DNA of 64,000 nucleotides. It comes from Gorsachius magnificus. Taxonomy: Eukaryota > Chordata > Aves > Pelecaniformes > Ardeidae. Positions 26,801 to 39,560 of the stretch are shown here, piece after piece. The position numbers and the translations under genes are program-made. The notes beneath the pieces are model-generated. The model did no database searches. It was given only the letters and a program-made list of their open reading frames with translations, and was not told the origin of the DNA. The stretch spans positions 88,432,765-88,496,764 of the forward strand of contig CM067081.1 of assembly GCA_034008185.1 (NCBI GenBank), in the 5' to 3' direction. The stretch's first letter is position 1, and every line of letters begins with the position of its first letter.

Positions 26801-27037
26801 GCCAGGCCCTGACGGCCGGCCCAACGCACCGCGCAGCCGCGGGGCGGGGGTCGGGGCACGGCATCCCCGGGGCAGGGCGGCGGCGGCCCAGGGCCCTGCC
26901 CCACCTCCTCGCCACCGCCGTGCCGCGGGGCCCGCCGGGGGGAACCGCCGCCCGCTCCCCTCAGGGACGGCCCTCCCCCGGCCCCCCCCGCGGCGGGGGC
27001 CAGCGGCACGGGGGCAGCCTTACCGGGTGGCCAGCAT
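6582..27037 (-). CDS. ACOT9: ACOT9, acyl-CoA thioesterase 9, mitochondrial (15 coding exons)
   Basis: Hydrolyses acyl-CoA to free fatty acid and CoA; the mammalian enzyme is mitochondrial. Coding exons, 5' to 3': 27037-27024, 25563-25472, 20935-20890, 17249-17079, 16984-16947, 15047-14964, 14360-14257, 13122-13049, 11047-10980, 10005-9894, 8765-8675, 8185-8100, 7301-7214, 7041-6891, 6640-6582. They sum to 1278 nt (425 residues plus stop) and every phase closes; human ACOT9 is about 439 residues. Residues 1-25 (MLATRLSTMRKLPSLLARTL...) are basic, Leu/Ser-rich and acid-free, as in a mitochondrial presequence. Conserved segments: RRMKDSY (77-83), first hotdog domain with FGRILEDLD (109-117) and SWVGRTSMEVKM (168-179), second hotdog domain with NRIFGGFLM (304-312) and VDDIMFQ (336-342). 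Introns after exons 10 and 14 appear to be GC-AG. The C-terminus (RHFAAIMKEI) is shorter than in mammals. The match is to the remembered human protein; identity is very secure. Confidence 0.96.
6889..6892 (-). other. ACOT9: Non-canonical GC splice donor, ACOT9 intron 14
   Basis: Exon 14 ends TAT GGA G and is followed by GCAAGT, an optimal GC-type donor (AG|GCAAGT). Joining to AG TCC ATG in exon 15 gives Y-G-E-S-M, exactly the family sequence. The only nearby GT donor is four bases downstream (GCAA|GTATCC) and shifts the frame. Confidence 0.8.
8852..8883. repeat. Poly(A) tract of about 31 bases
   Basis: Uninterrupted A-run within ACOT9 intron 10, read as T on the gene strand and lying about 90 bp upstream of exon 11. 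It could add to the pyrimidine content ahead of that acceptor. Confidence 0.9.
9892..9895 (-). other. ACOT9: Non-canonical GC splice donor, ACOT9 intron 10
   Basis: Exon 10 reads ...N-T-L-D-T and then AG, followed by GCAAGA. Joining to G ACA GTA AGT in exon 11 gives D-T-R-T-V-S-F, colinear with human D-P-K-T-I-S-F. A GT exists 15 bases further (GGG|GTTGAG) and would keep frame, adding five residues, but it is a poor donor and the insertion is absent from the human protein. Confidence 0.72.
10725..10747. repeat. G-run in ACOT9 intron 9
   Basis: GGGAGGGAGG followed by a long uninterrupted G-run. It is C-rich on the gene strand and is prone to length error in sequencing. Confidence 0.8.
20450..20491. 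repeat. Perfect 21-bp tandem duplication
   Basis: Two identical 21-bp copies, each starting TTCATAATGCAGCC, at 20450-20470 and 20471-20491, in ACOT9 intron 3. Perfect identity suggests a recent slippage event. Confidence 0.95.
20936..25471 (-). other. ACOT9: ACOT9 intron 2
   Basis: The largest ACOT9 intron after intron 1 and intron 3 are considered, about 4.5 kb, between MSE and VRSRLRDIV. It is an ordinary noncoding sequence with the T/G homopolymer pair at 22638-22672; no embedded gene recognised. Mammalian ACOT9 has a slightly longer peptide at this point, so a short unrecognised exon cannot be excluded, though the phases of exons 2 and 3 fit directly. Confidence 0.6.
22638..22672. repeat. 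Adjacent T-run and G-run
   Basis: About 14 T followed directly by about 18 G, then AGGGAG, in ACOT9 intron 2. The gene strand therefore reads C-run then A-run. The length is probably polymorphic or uncertain. Confidence 0.9.
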
Positions 27038-27560
27038 GGTGCCGCCGCGGCGCCGCCGCCGCCGCCGGGGGGCCCAGCCGGGGCCACCCCCGCCCCAGGC
27101 ACGCGGTCCTCCAGCGCCACAGACTCGCGGCGCGCCCGGCACAGAGAGTGCTCCGTGCGCCGCCCTGCCAGCGCGACGCTCTGCGCGCTCCCCACGCAGG
27201 GCCGCTCGCAGCCGCCTCCCCCCCCCCCCCCGGCGGCCCGCCCCCCTCCTCCCTCTCTCCCCGGTGCGGGAGCCGCCGGGACCGTTAGGCGCCAGGCCTA
27301 GCCCGCCGGGCCCCGCGTGGGACTTTAATAAGGAGTCACACCGTGACGCTGTTGGGTTTTTGTTGGTTTTTTTTAATACTCCTTTTTAATTCCACCGTGT
27401 CCCGAAGAGGAGCAGGCTCGCGGGTGCCGGCGGGCCGGCAGCGGCCGGTTCAAATCTCCACGGGACTGCCTGCAACCGGGGCACGGGGGGGGGACAGACA
27501 CAGCCCCCCCCCGGCCGGTCACTTGGTGGCACTGTTAGGGCAGGTAACGGAGAGCCTTGG
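26640..27560 (-). promoter_or_regulatory. ACOT9: ACOT9 CpG-island promoter region
   Basis: A sharp rise in G+C and CpG density spans ACOT9 exon 1. It contains runs of CGG/CCG triplets just upstream of the start codon (27041-27066) and C-runs near 27216-27232. I see no convincing TATA box, so dispersed CpG-island initiation is expected. The long ORFs on both strands here reflect lack of stop codons in GC-rich DNA and are not called as genes. Confidence 0.75.
27024..27037 (-). CDS. ACOT9: ACOT9 coding exon 1 (start codon, start of presequence)
   Basis: Only 14 coding bases, giving M-L-A-T and the first two bases of an Arg codon, followed by a strong donor (CG|GTAAGG). The start lies in a good context (GGCACCATGC). 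Splicing to 25563 completes CGG and continues L-S-T-M-R-K-L-P in frame. This start was chosen because it yields a basic, acid-free presequence. The in-frame ATG in exon 2 (M-R-K-L-P) is a possible second start if another 5' exon is used. Confidence 0.85.
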
Positions 27561-30500
27561 TATGTTCTAGGAGGAAGAGGTTTGAGGAAACGCTGCCCCG
27601 TTAAATAAGCTGCGCGTTTTCCACAGGCGACTGACCGGCAGATGTGATTCATCAGGGTCAGTTTTAATGCTGGGACCGAAAGAGTCGTAGAGCAGAGAGG
27701 GGGATCGGCCTGCGCCGGGGCCGGCGGGCAGGGAGGCAGCTCCTGCCGCGCCCAGAGACACCGGTACGGGTGCGCGCCGCCTCCTGTACAGGCGGTCAGG
27801 TGCCGGCGGCGGCTTTCACACCGACCAGAATTTGTGTGGTTCTCGCTGGGCAGTTCAACTGGCCACCAAAATGGTGCTTGTAGGAGGTACGAGTTAGCAA
27901 TGAAGTGGCTGACCGTGCCTTGCTAAAGACTTACCCAAGACACGGCTGAGATGGCACGAGGGCAGGAGAAACCCCATGTTCTAGCAAACAGTGAAAGCAC
28001 ATTAACCGGGTCATTTGCAAGAGTAACATCTGATCAGTCTTCCTCTTCTGACCTTTTTGATAAATGGCTTCCAAACAAACAAAATGTGAACTGAAAAAAT
28101 AGGATTCGTGTCTCTTTAATATGAGACTTGTGATCTGCTGCAGCTTTTCCTTTTGAAGGACTGAGAGAGACTGAAATTGCGTGCCTCGCACACCGAGCAA
28201 AAACCGCCCGGAACCGACCCTTGCTACTAGCACGGGTTTTCTGTCACGGATGTGGCACAAGTGCTTCCCTCCTGTTTCGTGACTGAGTAACCAGGCACAA
28301 GCGAGGGGCCTGGTGGGCGAGCCTCATCCGTGGGGGAGGCAGAGAGGAAGCAGAGCAAAGGAGCACAGGACAACAGGGGAAAGGCTCCACACCCCCAAAC
28401 ATCTCACTCACAAGTCCCGTCACCAGCTACAGCCCTCGTATTTGCCAGCCCGTACGGTCACATGCCTCTGGTGACGCGACCACGCGTAGACCAGCCCTGT
28501 GTGCCTACAGAGAAAAAAGTCAAGAGCGCTATCGCAAAGCTGCTTGTTCATCTGGTCATGGGAAAAAATGTGGAAACCTGGCATGGGTGCGTGCTGAAGG
28601 TTCAAACCCCAACATGCCATGAAAAGAATCGCCTCCGGATAGTGCAAAAGATAAAATTGTGATTGTGACTTATAAGAAAAACACCTGCTCGTCATGAGAA
28701 AAATTTAGATTCCCTGGGTTTCCCTTCAGAGCCTGAGATACTGCACCCAAGAACACGCAGGATTGGAGCCAAAGGGACTTCTACAGCATCCAAAACATAA
28801 AGCTACAAAACTGAGGCCTGGTGTGACTTTTTTTCCCCCAACATGTCTCTCTCTAACTTTTATACCCCAAATTATTTGTATGCATGACGTAGATGATGTG
28901 GATGCAGGCAGATAATTAGTTGTGTCTAAGTCCCAAATTCATCAAATTGCATAATTACAAATGACACAATGAGATATCGGCTTACAGGAATAGGGTTCTA
29001 ATGACCTAAAATATGTCTTCAAAGGCAATGGAAAATGACGGTCCTTTTGTTTTCAGTAAAGGGAAACTATTTTAAGTGAAACTGTTGATTTTGCATTTGC
29101 CCCAAATTTTGAGCAGTGCTACTGCAGTATTTATGTACCATTCTGTACTATTCTGATAGAAATGAGTAATTTTCTTCTACATACAGCCCAGTGTTGATAA
29201 ACTGTAACTGTAAGTTGTTTGAAAAAAACACCTGGAAGCAACTGTGAACTCATAAATATCAATGCAAGTTCTGAGTATTAAAAAGAAGTTGTTCAGTTGA
29301 AAATGCTGAGAATCCTGAATGTTGCCCAAAGACTAGTCTGGAAAAATAACAGGTCAACACTAAATATGAATAGCTTTTTCTGTATTTTGCTCCAGAGATT
29401 TGACAAGGAATATAAATTGGAGATACAGTTTGGATTGAAATACTTGAGAACATTTAATACCGTAATCAAAAATCATTAACTCACTGCATTTTAATGTGGA
29501 ATAAGCAGTTGTTCTCCTTCCCTCTTCTATTTATTATAAACAGAGAACCTTTGAGGCATGAGAGAGGCATTCATATAGGAATGCAAGGAATCTTCCTAGC
29601 GAAGGAGGAAATCAAAAAATAAAACACCAGAAATAGAGTTTGATTAGTTGAACAGTAAAGCAAGCAAGCTGGTGCCCACTTTCAGCTTTTCCCTCCTGCC
29701 TCCAAGATAAGAGGGTATTCAGAAATTTAGATGCAAATAAAAATGTTAAGTGTCTAGCTGAGGTCCCATAACTGTCTGAATAAATTGTTCATTTGTGTCA
29801 CCACAAAAGGATCTTGAGGAACTGGCATGGCTACTTCCTTTAGCTAGAGACTAGACAAGACCTCCATCTCCGGAACGGATGTGGGGAAAACTTGCCTCAG
29901 ACAGATACGCAGCATTCTGTGCGCTTTTACTAACACCAGTGCCTGCTGAATGCTAAAAATGAAAGTGCGGCTAGATATTTTGCATTAAATTTTCTGCCTC
30001 CCCATTTACAAGTAAGATTTAGGGAAGAGAGAAAACGAGAATAAGAGGAACGATATGCGCAACCTTTTTAGGTAATTTTAACCATTCTACCCCTCAAACA
30101 CTGAAGTACCAGCCCTCCTGGTGGAAATGCGGATTGATTGTCACAGTCAACAGGTTTGGCATGGAAGAAGCTGATGACTGGTAATAGAAAAGTAAGCTAA
30201 TCCAGACTTTGGACTTCATTATAACAGGTTATTTCAAAATCGGTTTACCTTAAACATGTTTGCTAACCACTTTCCTTTCCAGTGTACATTTTTGCATAAT
30301 TTGAGAAAAACGTGATACTTTTCAGGAGACTTACCACTACTCATTCCCTCCGGGAGAAATGCAAATAAACAGGCTCACCATTCATGGAGGATAAAATCCA
30401 AGCCCTGTGCAAGTCACTGGAGATTTCACCACTAACCTCAGCTACATCAAGATGACATGAAACCTGCTGAAAGACAAACAGAGCTGAGACAAAAGGAAGA

Positions 30501-32099
30501 AGCTGTAAAATGCAAGGCCCATCAGTCTGATTCATTCACAAGACTTGAGTTCTTTCAGAACCTCTTTGTAAAATATTCTTACTTATCCTGAAAAAATACC
30601 TCTAGTAATAACATATCTAAATAATTGCAGCATAGTTTCTGAGATCTAGGAACCTTAATTATGTATTTTTAATTTTCCTTTTTTTATCTTCTGCATTTCC
30701 TATTGTTTCATGAAACCATTTGTGATACTTTAGGAAATTTTTTAATAGTTTTTCCTCTGCCTTGTGAATTTGAAAGCTAACTGCAATGAACAGCATCTAC
30801 GGGGGTAACGCAATATCAGCGTATTTCTGAGCAAGTTAAAGCAGGACTTTCAAAAACAGTCAAGGCAGAAAATGCGCTTTTTTTGCTGAAACTTCAATTT
30901 CTAAAATCATATGACTTTTCTGACTTGAGAATGAAAGAAAACAGGTCCTTTCTGCTCTTACACAACAGTGGTTTCCTGACAGCATTACTTCCTCATTAAA
31001 AAAACAAAAAGAGTTGACACAACAGAAGCTTAGTTAAGTCTTTCACGGAGACAGTATTACCCATTTCTGATCCCAGTCAGATCATTTCTAGGGACTGAAA
31101 AAATGTGTATCATTAAATGTACGTAGTTAGGATGAGTCAGTTCTTTGCTAGTTTATTCAGATTCAGTCTTCCTACCAAAAGCCCTGTTTGAAGGATTTCC
31201 AGATCCATAACCCATGAAACAACAAATCGTAACTTTTCTACTACTAGCCACTGGCTGTTGCTTTGTGTTTTGGAAACGCTTCTGTTCTTTGGCCATCTCT
31301 ATTTTTGCTGCAATAGAAGATAAACTGAGCCGTTAGGGTGTTTGCATAAATCCTAAATTACTCTTCCAGGACTCAGCACTTTCCACTGCGTGCCAAAGGA
31401 TTGTCTTGGCTAACAGCAGCCACCAGAGTACACACTTCTTCATACAATTCTCTTGTAGTAGCATGTTCCGTGCTGGCCCTTCTATCTAAATGAAAGTGAA
31501 CCTTGTCAGCTGTTGGATACACTGAAAAACAGGGTGCAAGGGTTGTGAGGCTGTTTGGGTTTTCAGGATTGTTACTCCGCAGCAGTAGCATGACTTAGTG
31601 ACTTCCCGTATCCTACATGACTCTTGGAACAAGTCAGATTAAGCTAAATGTAAAATAAAGAGCTCCTTTATGGTATCTAAGAATGGAGATGGTAGTTGCA
31701 AAGTTTATAGAAGAGGGTGAAGAGAGAACCATGTGTATGCCAAAAAATTATACTGGTCCTCTGGGTGGCCTAGCGGCTAGGTCTATAGACACGCATGGTC
31801 ATCTAGATCTGGATCCTGCTCTCATTCCGCAGCATGGATCTACAGCTGTAGGTAATGTTCAGAGGAAGAGCTGGGCTGGGGATAATTCCTCCATCCTCTC
31901 ATACTCCAAAGGCATTTTGGGGAGTTTATCCAGATTGAATTTCTTCATCACACCCACCTCTCTCCTCGGGGACATCCGTACCTCCATCGGGAAGGAGCTG
32001 CGGCCTCCTTTATGGCAGACTACTGGCAGATCCCTCCTGTTTTGAAAATGCTCCTGGCCTTTGTGCTTCTGCCAGCACTACCCCTTCCTCTCCAGTCAG
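27561..32099. other. Spacer between ACOT9 and SAT1 promoters
   Basis: About 4.5 kb falling from GC-rich (27.6-27.9 kb) to AT-rich and rising again towards 32.1 kb. I recognise no exon or retrotransposon. Candidate shared enhancers cannot be identified by eye. A 120-codon ORF at 31683-32045 (+) has no recognisable features. Confidence 0.5.
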
Positions 32100-32756
32100 G
32101 CTGGTAAACCAGCCTGGTCACGGTCTGTCTGTCAGGCTGGAAAACGTCCCAAGCCCAGCATGAAACTTCAACGTTTTGAACCCCCTTCCGTCAGGACGCT
32201 CCTGCCCAGGGGGGTACCTTGGTACTGAACACCCGCCCCCCCCACCCCTCCGGCAGGGTTTGATACGGATCACTACTTGGCATTTCAAGCAAGTAGAGAG
32301 GCCTTTTTTTTTGCCACCCTCACACACACCCCGGTGAGAAATACCGTGCCGAAAGCCGCCGTGCTCCCCGAGCGCAGGGCCGGCGGCCAAGGCGGCGCCA
32401 CGGCCCTTAAGATGGTGCCGCGGCGCCCGGCCACCCCCCGCGGGGAGAGCCCCGAGTCCGGCGCAGTCCCCACTGGCTGGGGCACCGCCGGGCTCACCTT
32501 TCGGGAAACAACCCTCGGCGCCCCTGGAGGGGAAGCTGCTGCCGGGAGAAGCCCGCAGCTCCGACGGGCGCAGGGGCGGGCGGAGTGGGGGGTGGGGGGT
32601 CCCCTCACCCGACGCCGCTGAGGGAGAAGGGGCCGGGCCAGGCCCGGGGGCCCTGGGCCCCCGCGCCACCGCGCGGGAGGGGGGGGGAAGTCACGAGACA
32701 GCCCGCACCAGCTGTTGCTGGCAGGCTACGGCAAGATTCCGGGGAGGAGCGCTATC

Positions 32757-32833
32757 ATTGGCTGAGGGCGAGCAGGGCGGGCGCTCCCATTGGCTTGCCT
32801 GCAGGGAGGGGCGGAGCGTGGGCGTCTATAAAT
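32757..32833 (+). promoter_or_regulatory. SAT1: SAT1 core promoter: paired inverted CCAAT boxes, GC box, TATA box
   Basis: Two ATTGG motifs (reverse CCAAT, each followed by CT) lie at 32757-32761 and 32789-32793, spaced 32 bp, about three helical turns. An Sp1-type GGGGCGG lies at 32808-32814 and TATAAAT at 32827-32833. The order and spacing are those of a strong, focused, inducible promoter. By TATA position, transcription should start near 32855-32862, leaving a 5' UTR of about 195 nt. Factor assignment (NF-Y, Sp1) is by motif only. Confidence 0.85.
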
Positions 32834-32925
32834 GAGGGCGGCGGGGCCGCCGGCTGCCACAGTCCCCGTCGGGAACGGAACGGCAGCCGGTTGAGGGTCG
32901 CCTGCCTGCTCAGCGCCGCCGGGAC

Positions 32926-32940
32926 ATGCTCGCAGCCTGA
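32926..32940 (+). promoter_or_regulatory. SAT1: SAT1 upstream ORF 1 (4 codons)
   Basis: ATG CTC GCA GCC TGA in the predicted 5' UTR, about 115 nt before the main start, with G at -3. It encodes M-L-A-A. It is short enough for reinitiation downstream. It is visible in sequence; a regulatory role is inferred. Confidence 0.55.
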
Positions 32941-33054
32941 CTGACCGCAGGTGGCCGCCGCGCCCGGGACACGAATGAAGAAGCAGTTGCTCCTCCTGTT
33001 CACACATCGGGGACTTGTCAGCCGAGGGGGCCGCAGGGGGAAGCGCCGTCGAAA

Positions 33055-35568
<2,514 letters not shown>

Positions 35569-35583
35569 GAGATTATTCCAGCA

Positions 35584-35663
35584 AATAAATTCTTTCTGCG
35601 AATATATATGCTCTCTGAATAAACTACTTCTTGCTTTCTGTGTACAGTTTGTAGTGGAATAAA
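35584..35663 (+). terminator. SAT1: SAT1 proximal poly(A) signals (three AATAAA)
   Basis: AATAAA occurs at 35584-35589, 35618-35623 and 35658-35663, all within 100 bp of the stop codon, with T/GT-rich sequence following the third. Any could define a very short 3' UTR. The clustering suggests efficient, slightly dispersed cleavage. Confidence 0.7.
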
Positions 35664-35893
35664 GTAGTGTGGATGCTAGTAATGAAAATGCTATGCATGT
35701 GTGGGGTCATAGAGTAATTGGTACTGTGATCTGGAGTTGCGGCATCTGTGAAGTTGTGTATGGGCTTGTGTGTGTCCTTTACCAGTGTGGGCTTGTAATC
35801 TTTGTATATGGAAACTTCATTCTTGTAAGTGTCATTCAAATGTGTACAATGTACACACTGGTAGGGTTTGTTTTAATTATTGCCTTTTATAAA

Positions 35894-35899
35894 AATAAA
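35894..35899 (+). terminator. SAT1: SAT1 distal poly(A) signal
   Basis: AATAAA followed by a TG/T-rich stretch (GTGTTTTCACTTTGTGG), a good downstream element. It would give a 3' UTR of about 345 nt, which contains GT-rich repeats near 35700-35800. Confidence 0.55.
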
Positions 35900-35924
35900 T
35901 AGTGTTTTCACTTTGTGGCAGTAG

Positions 35925-38450
35925 TTTTGACTTTAATTCTCACATATGTGTTTCAGTCAGATAACAATGTATATTGATAAAAGATGCTCATCCACATGTT
36001 TTCACAGGTGAAGCATGGATTACCACAGTCCCAGAGGGATAGAAGGTGTGCTTGTGTGCCTGCAGGACCTGGGGGTGAGGTTCTGTGCACCTGTGCTGGA
36101 GCTGAGCATTTGGAGATCACTCTCTGCTTCCTGCATGGTGCGGAGCATCCTCTCCAGTGAGGGTTCTGTGTGAGCGAGCTAAAGCTGAGTAGCAGCTGGT
36201 TCATGGGCAGTCCCTCAGTTGGGCTGCTTTACTTCTGCAGCAACTTTCTAGAGGGCTGAAAGACTGGAGTGTGTGGTGGTGTCTCCCTGGGACTTTGGGT
36301 TAACTGCAGAGCACCTTGGTCAGGAGGGCATAGCTGTGGAGGGGGAGATGTGCCTCACAGTTCCAAAGCCTAAAACCACAAAAATAGGTTTGACCGGTCA
36401 GGAGTAGGAGAAAGTATCTTCACAAACCACACAACCCCTCCCTTACATGAATCTTAAAACACAGACCTTGAAAGCTTCTGGTGTCCATACATCATTTTGG
36501 GTACTGTGTAGAGTTTTTCCTGTGCTTCAGTACTGTGTAGTTGGTGGCAATGGTGTGAGCTGCCTGAAGGTCAGTGCTGTGGTAAGCAGTGAAAAAACTG
36601 ATCCTGTGTGTTTAAACCTTTGTACAGAGGGAAGTGAAAATAATGCTGCTCATCAACTTTCTAATCAGCTTGGAGACAAAGTTGCCAACTTTGCAATGCT
36701 GCATCTGCCTTTCTCAGAAGTTGACGGTGAAGGTGTACATGCACATGTTCTAAGCCATGCTCTCCTCTTGCTCTGTAGTAACCTCATGATAAAAGGTTGC
36801 TTTTGGCCAGTACTGCTTTTACTTCTAAAGGAAGGGAAGAGACCTACCTCTTGTGACGTGCACTGGTTTAAACAAAACAAGGTTTTAAAACTGATTGTGA
36901 TTGCTGTGTAAATCATGTCAGCTGGAAGATGGAGTGGTGGGCAGTGACTGCTTCAACCATGGGCAACCCTAACCTAAATTTAAGAACGCCATGTCCGTCT
37001 GCTAGCAGCAGGTTGTATGACATAAAACCATTCTTGGTTCCCATTGTTTTTAACTAAGGCGTAGGCAAGCAGTGTACCTGCTCTGCCCAGGTGTGAGATA
37101 CGGCCGTCAGCTGTTGCCTTGGGAATGAGAAAACCGGTAAGAAATACAGGAGCTCTTGGAAGAGAGTGGGAGGTAGCATATGTCCAAGTGGTTGTCCAGA
37201 CAAACACAGGCTGGACTGAGCCTAGAATATGTGATGTAAATTACCCTGATGTAGCAGACCTGGTTCTGCATAAGAACCAGTCGTTTCCAGATGCTCCCCG
37301 TGACCGCCCAGCACCTCAGCTGTGAGAGCGTTCATACCACACACAGGAGCCTGAGGCTCAAATCCCACTCCTGCCGGAGGGGAATGAAAATCTGTGTTTC
37401 TCCCTTGACAGCAGATTAACTGCTAGGCTACGAACCGCCCTGCGCTTGCAGAGGTGCTTGATGCTTGCTCTTCTTGAGCCTGTTCTATTCTGCAATTCAG
37501 CAGGCCACAGAACATGAGAGTGAGCCCACCCGATGAACTGGACGGGGAGCTGGGGCTGGAGGCGGTATGGGAAGGACGAGATGGTCTCCAACAGTTCTCT
37601 CTGAGCCTCAGGGTGTTGTATCTTCTCATGGGTGAAGCTGCAGTAACTTCACTGGTAACCCAGTGAACTACAGTAACCTCCTCATGCATCTCAGCCCTAG
37701 GGGAATCTGGTTTGGAGATATTTTAAGCTGGTCCTTCTGGCGCTGCGTATCAGTCCAGAAGGTGATTACTAGTAGAGCACTTTGAGAATGCTTTTATTTT
37801 CAAATTAACAGTTCATTAGATATCTAGGACAGACCTGCTTAAATCTCAGGCCCCAGACTTCTGGAGCGCAATAAGGCTATCAAAGCTGCATGACTGAATG
37901 GAACAAGCTAACTAATTAGGCATTATAATTAGGAAAGTAAGCAGCTTAGTCAAGTTTTCAATCAATTTAAAAGTGTTTATCGTATCTTGTTCATCTTCTG
38001 CCAATGCAGTTTACCGTTGCGTTTTCTAAACTAATTCTGCTGAAAGAGATTCTCAGGGAGTCACAGAAAACAAGCAAGGCAGTGCTAAATGAGAAGACCC
38101 TTTCTAGCCAACTGTGATAATTTTGAACACTCACGCTTGAAAGAAACGGACTAACCTTTCAGGGATGACTTTCACTGAGATCCTACTAAAAGGTAGGGCT
38201 TTTAAAACCAACAGAAATATTCTCACAGTTATGGTACAGAGTCTCCAACAGAGTGATGCCATGGCTCAAGAAAAGACCAGTTCTAAGTCCCTCAATAACT
38301 TTTTCTCAAGCTACTGGGGGACCAAAGTGACTCTGTAACTACAATCGGGAGGTACAGCTGAGTGTTTTCTATGGATTTGGACATGGAAGAAACCTCACCC
38401 CGCTTGACTTTCTTCGTTTCCAGGATGACGATCACACCACTAAGCTGCGG
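35925..38450. other. Noncoding sequence downstream of SAT1
   Basis: No gene recognised. A 154-codon ORF at 36447-36911 (+) is Leu/Val/Cys-rich and does not resemble a known protein; it is probably fortuitous. Confidence 0.5.
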
Positions 38451-38479
38451 TGAGAGCATATGATGGGGGCTAAGCAACA

Positions 38480-39560
38480 CCAGTAGGCTTTGAGCCGGTC
38501 ACTGGTCTCACACCGGTGGGAATCCACCACATCACGGGCAGAGGGATTGGCGGGGCCCGCAGGCGTGCCGGCCTTTTGCCATACCCTGTTTCCTCACTGC
38601 AGCGTGCCTGCCTCTGAGGAAGAGTTAGAGAGCACGTGTTACGACAGCGCTGATAACATCTCTGGGGTGGTGAGGTGCAGAGATCCTCCTTGCTCTCCCT
38701 CTCAACCTCATGACCCGGGAAGTTCTCCTCATGCGAAGCCAGGCAGCAGAAGGCTCCGCAATTGCAGTGTTTCCACGTTCCCATTGGGTGGGGATGGAAA
38801 GAAGGCCTCGGACAAACTTGTGGCCGGAGGACGCAGCAGAGGGCCGTACCCTGCTGCGAGAAGGAGCGACGGACGGGCTCGCTGCCCCCTCTCCGCCAAG
38901 CATTTTCCTGCTCGCAGGCTGCCGCACAATGATCCGAGCCGTAGCCATAGTGACGGCATGGAAGGAGGCCTTTTTGTCTACATAATTTGAGTTAAAACAT
39001 AGTATATGCAAGAAAAACAACCCTTCCCCTTCCCGTCTTCTTCTAAAGAGCCTTTGCTCTCGACATATTTCAAAAAGCCGACGCAAACTTCTCCCCCAAA
39101 AAGCATATAGGTGCTTTAATGCCTTCCTGCACGCGGCGTTTCGTCTTGGGAGGCTTGCCATCCTGGAGCCTGGCCAGCTGCACACGGAGGTCTCGCTGAG
39201 GCAGCTGCAGGGAAAACACCAGCTACGTGTGGAGCAGGGGCTCAGGAAACCATTGCGTAATCGGCCGCCGCACGGCGTTACCTCGGGATGGAGGCTAGCC
39301 CGGGGATGTGCTCCCTGCCTCCCTCGCTTTGAGCTGATCAGGGGATTTATTTCTTTCAGCTTGCACAAGTTTCCTCCTCGCAGCGCTCGCCCTCCCCGGG
39401 CTCATCCCTCCACACGCCTGGAGGAGCCGAAGCTGAGGGGCAGGCACGCGCTCATGGCCCTGCACGCACGCACACACGCGCACACACGCGGGCACGCGCC
39501 GGCTGATGGCAGCGCTGAGGAAACCTGCAGCGGGCAGCTGTTTGCCTTGGCTTAAATAAT
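38480..39560. promoter_or_regulatory. Orphan CpG-rich block
   Basis: Locally raised CpG and G+C content with repeated ACGCAC/CGCACAC units at 39463-39503, flanked by AT-richer DNA. No known gene was recognised on either side. Open frames on both strands (plus 38490-38990, minus 38625-39368) overlap and look like GC-driven translations. It may be a promoter of an unannotated transcript. Confidence 0.4.

Noticed and set aside
26643..27389. 248-codon plus-strand ORF and overlapping minus-strand ORFs in the ACOT9 CpG island
   Set aside because: Arg/Pro/Gly/Ala-rich, low-complexity translations produced by stop-poor GC-rich DNA; only the 14-base ACOT9 exon 1 is supported here.
31587..31597. CATGACTTA as a polyamine-responsive element upstream of SAT1
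   Set aside because: Matches the remembered mammalian element TATGACTAA at only 7 of 9 positions; expected by chance in several kb.
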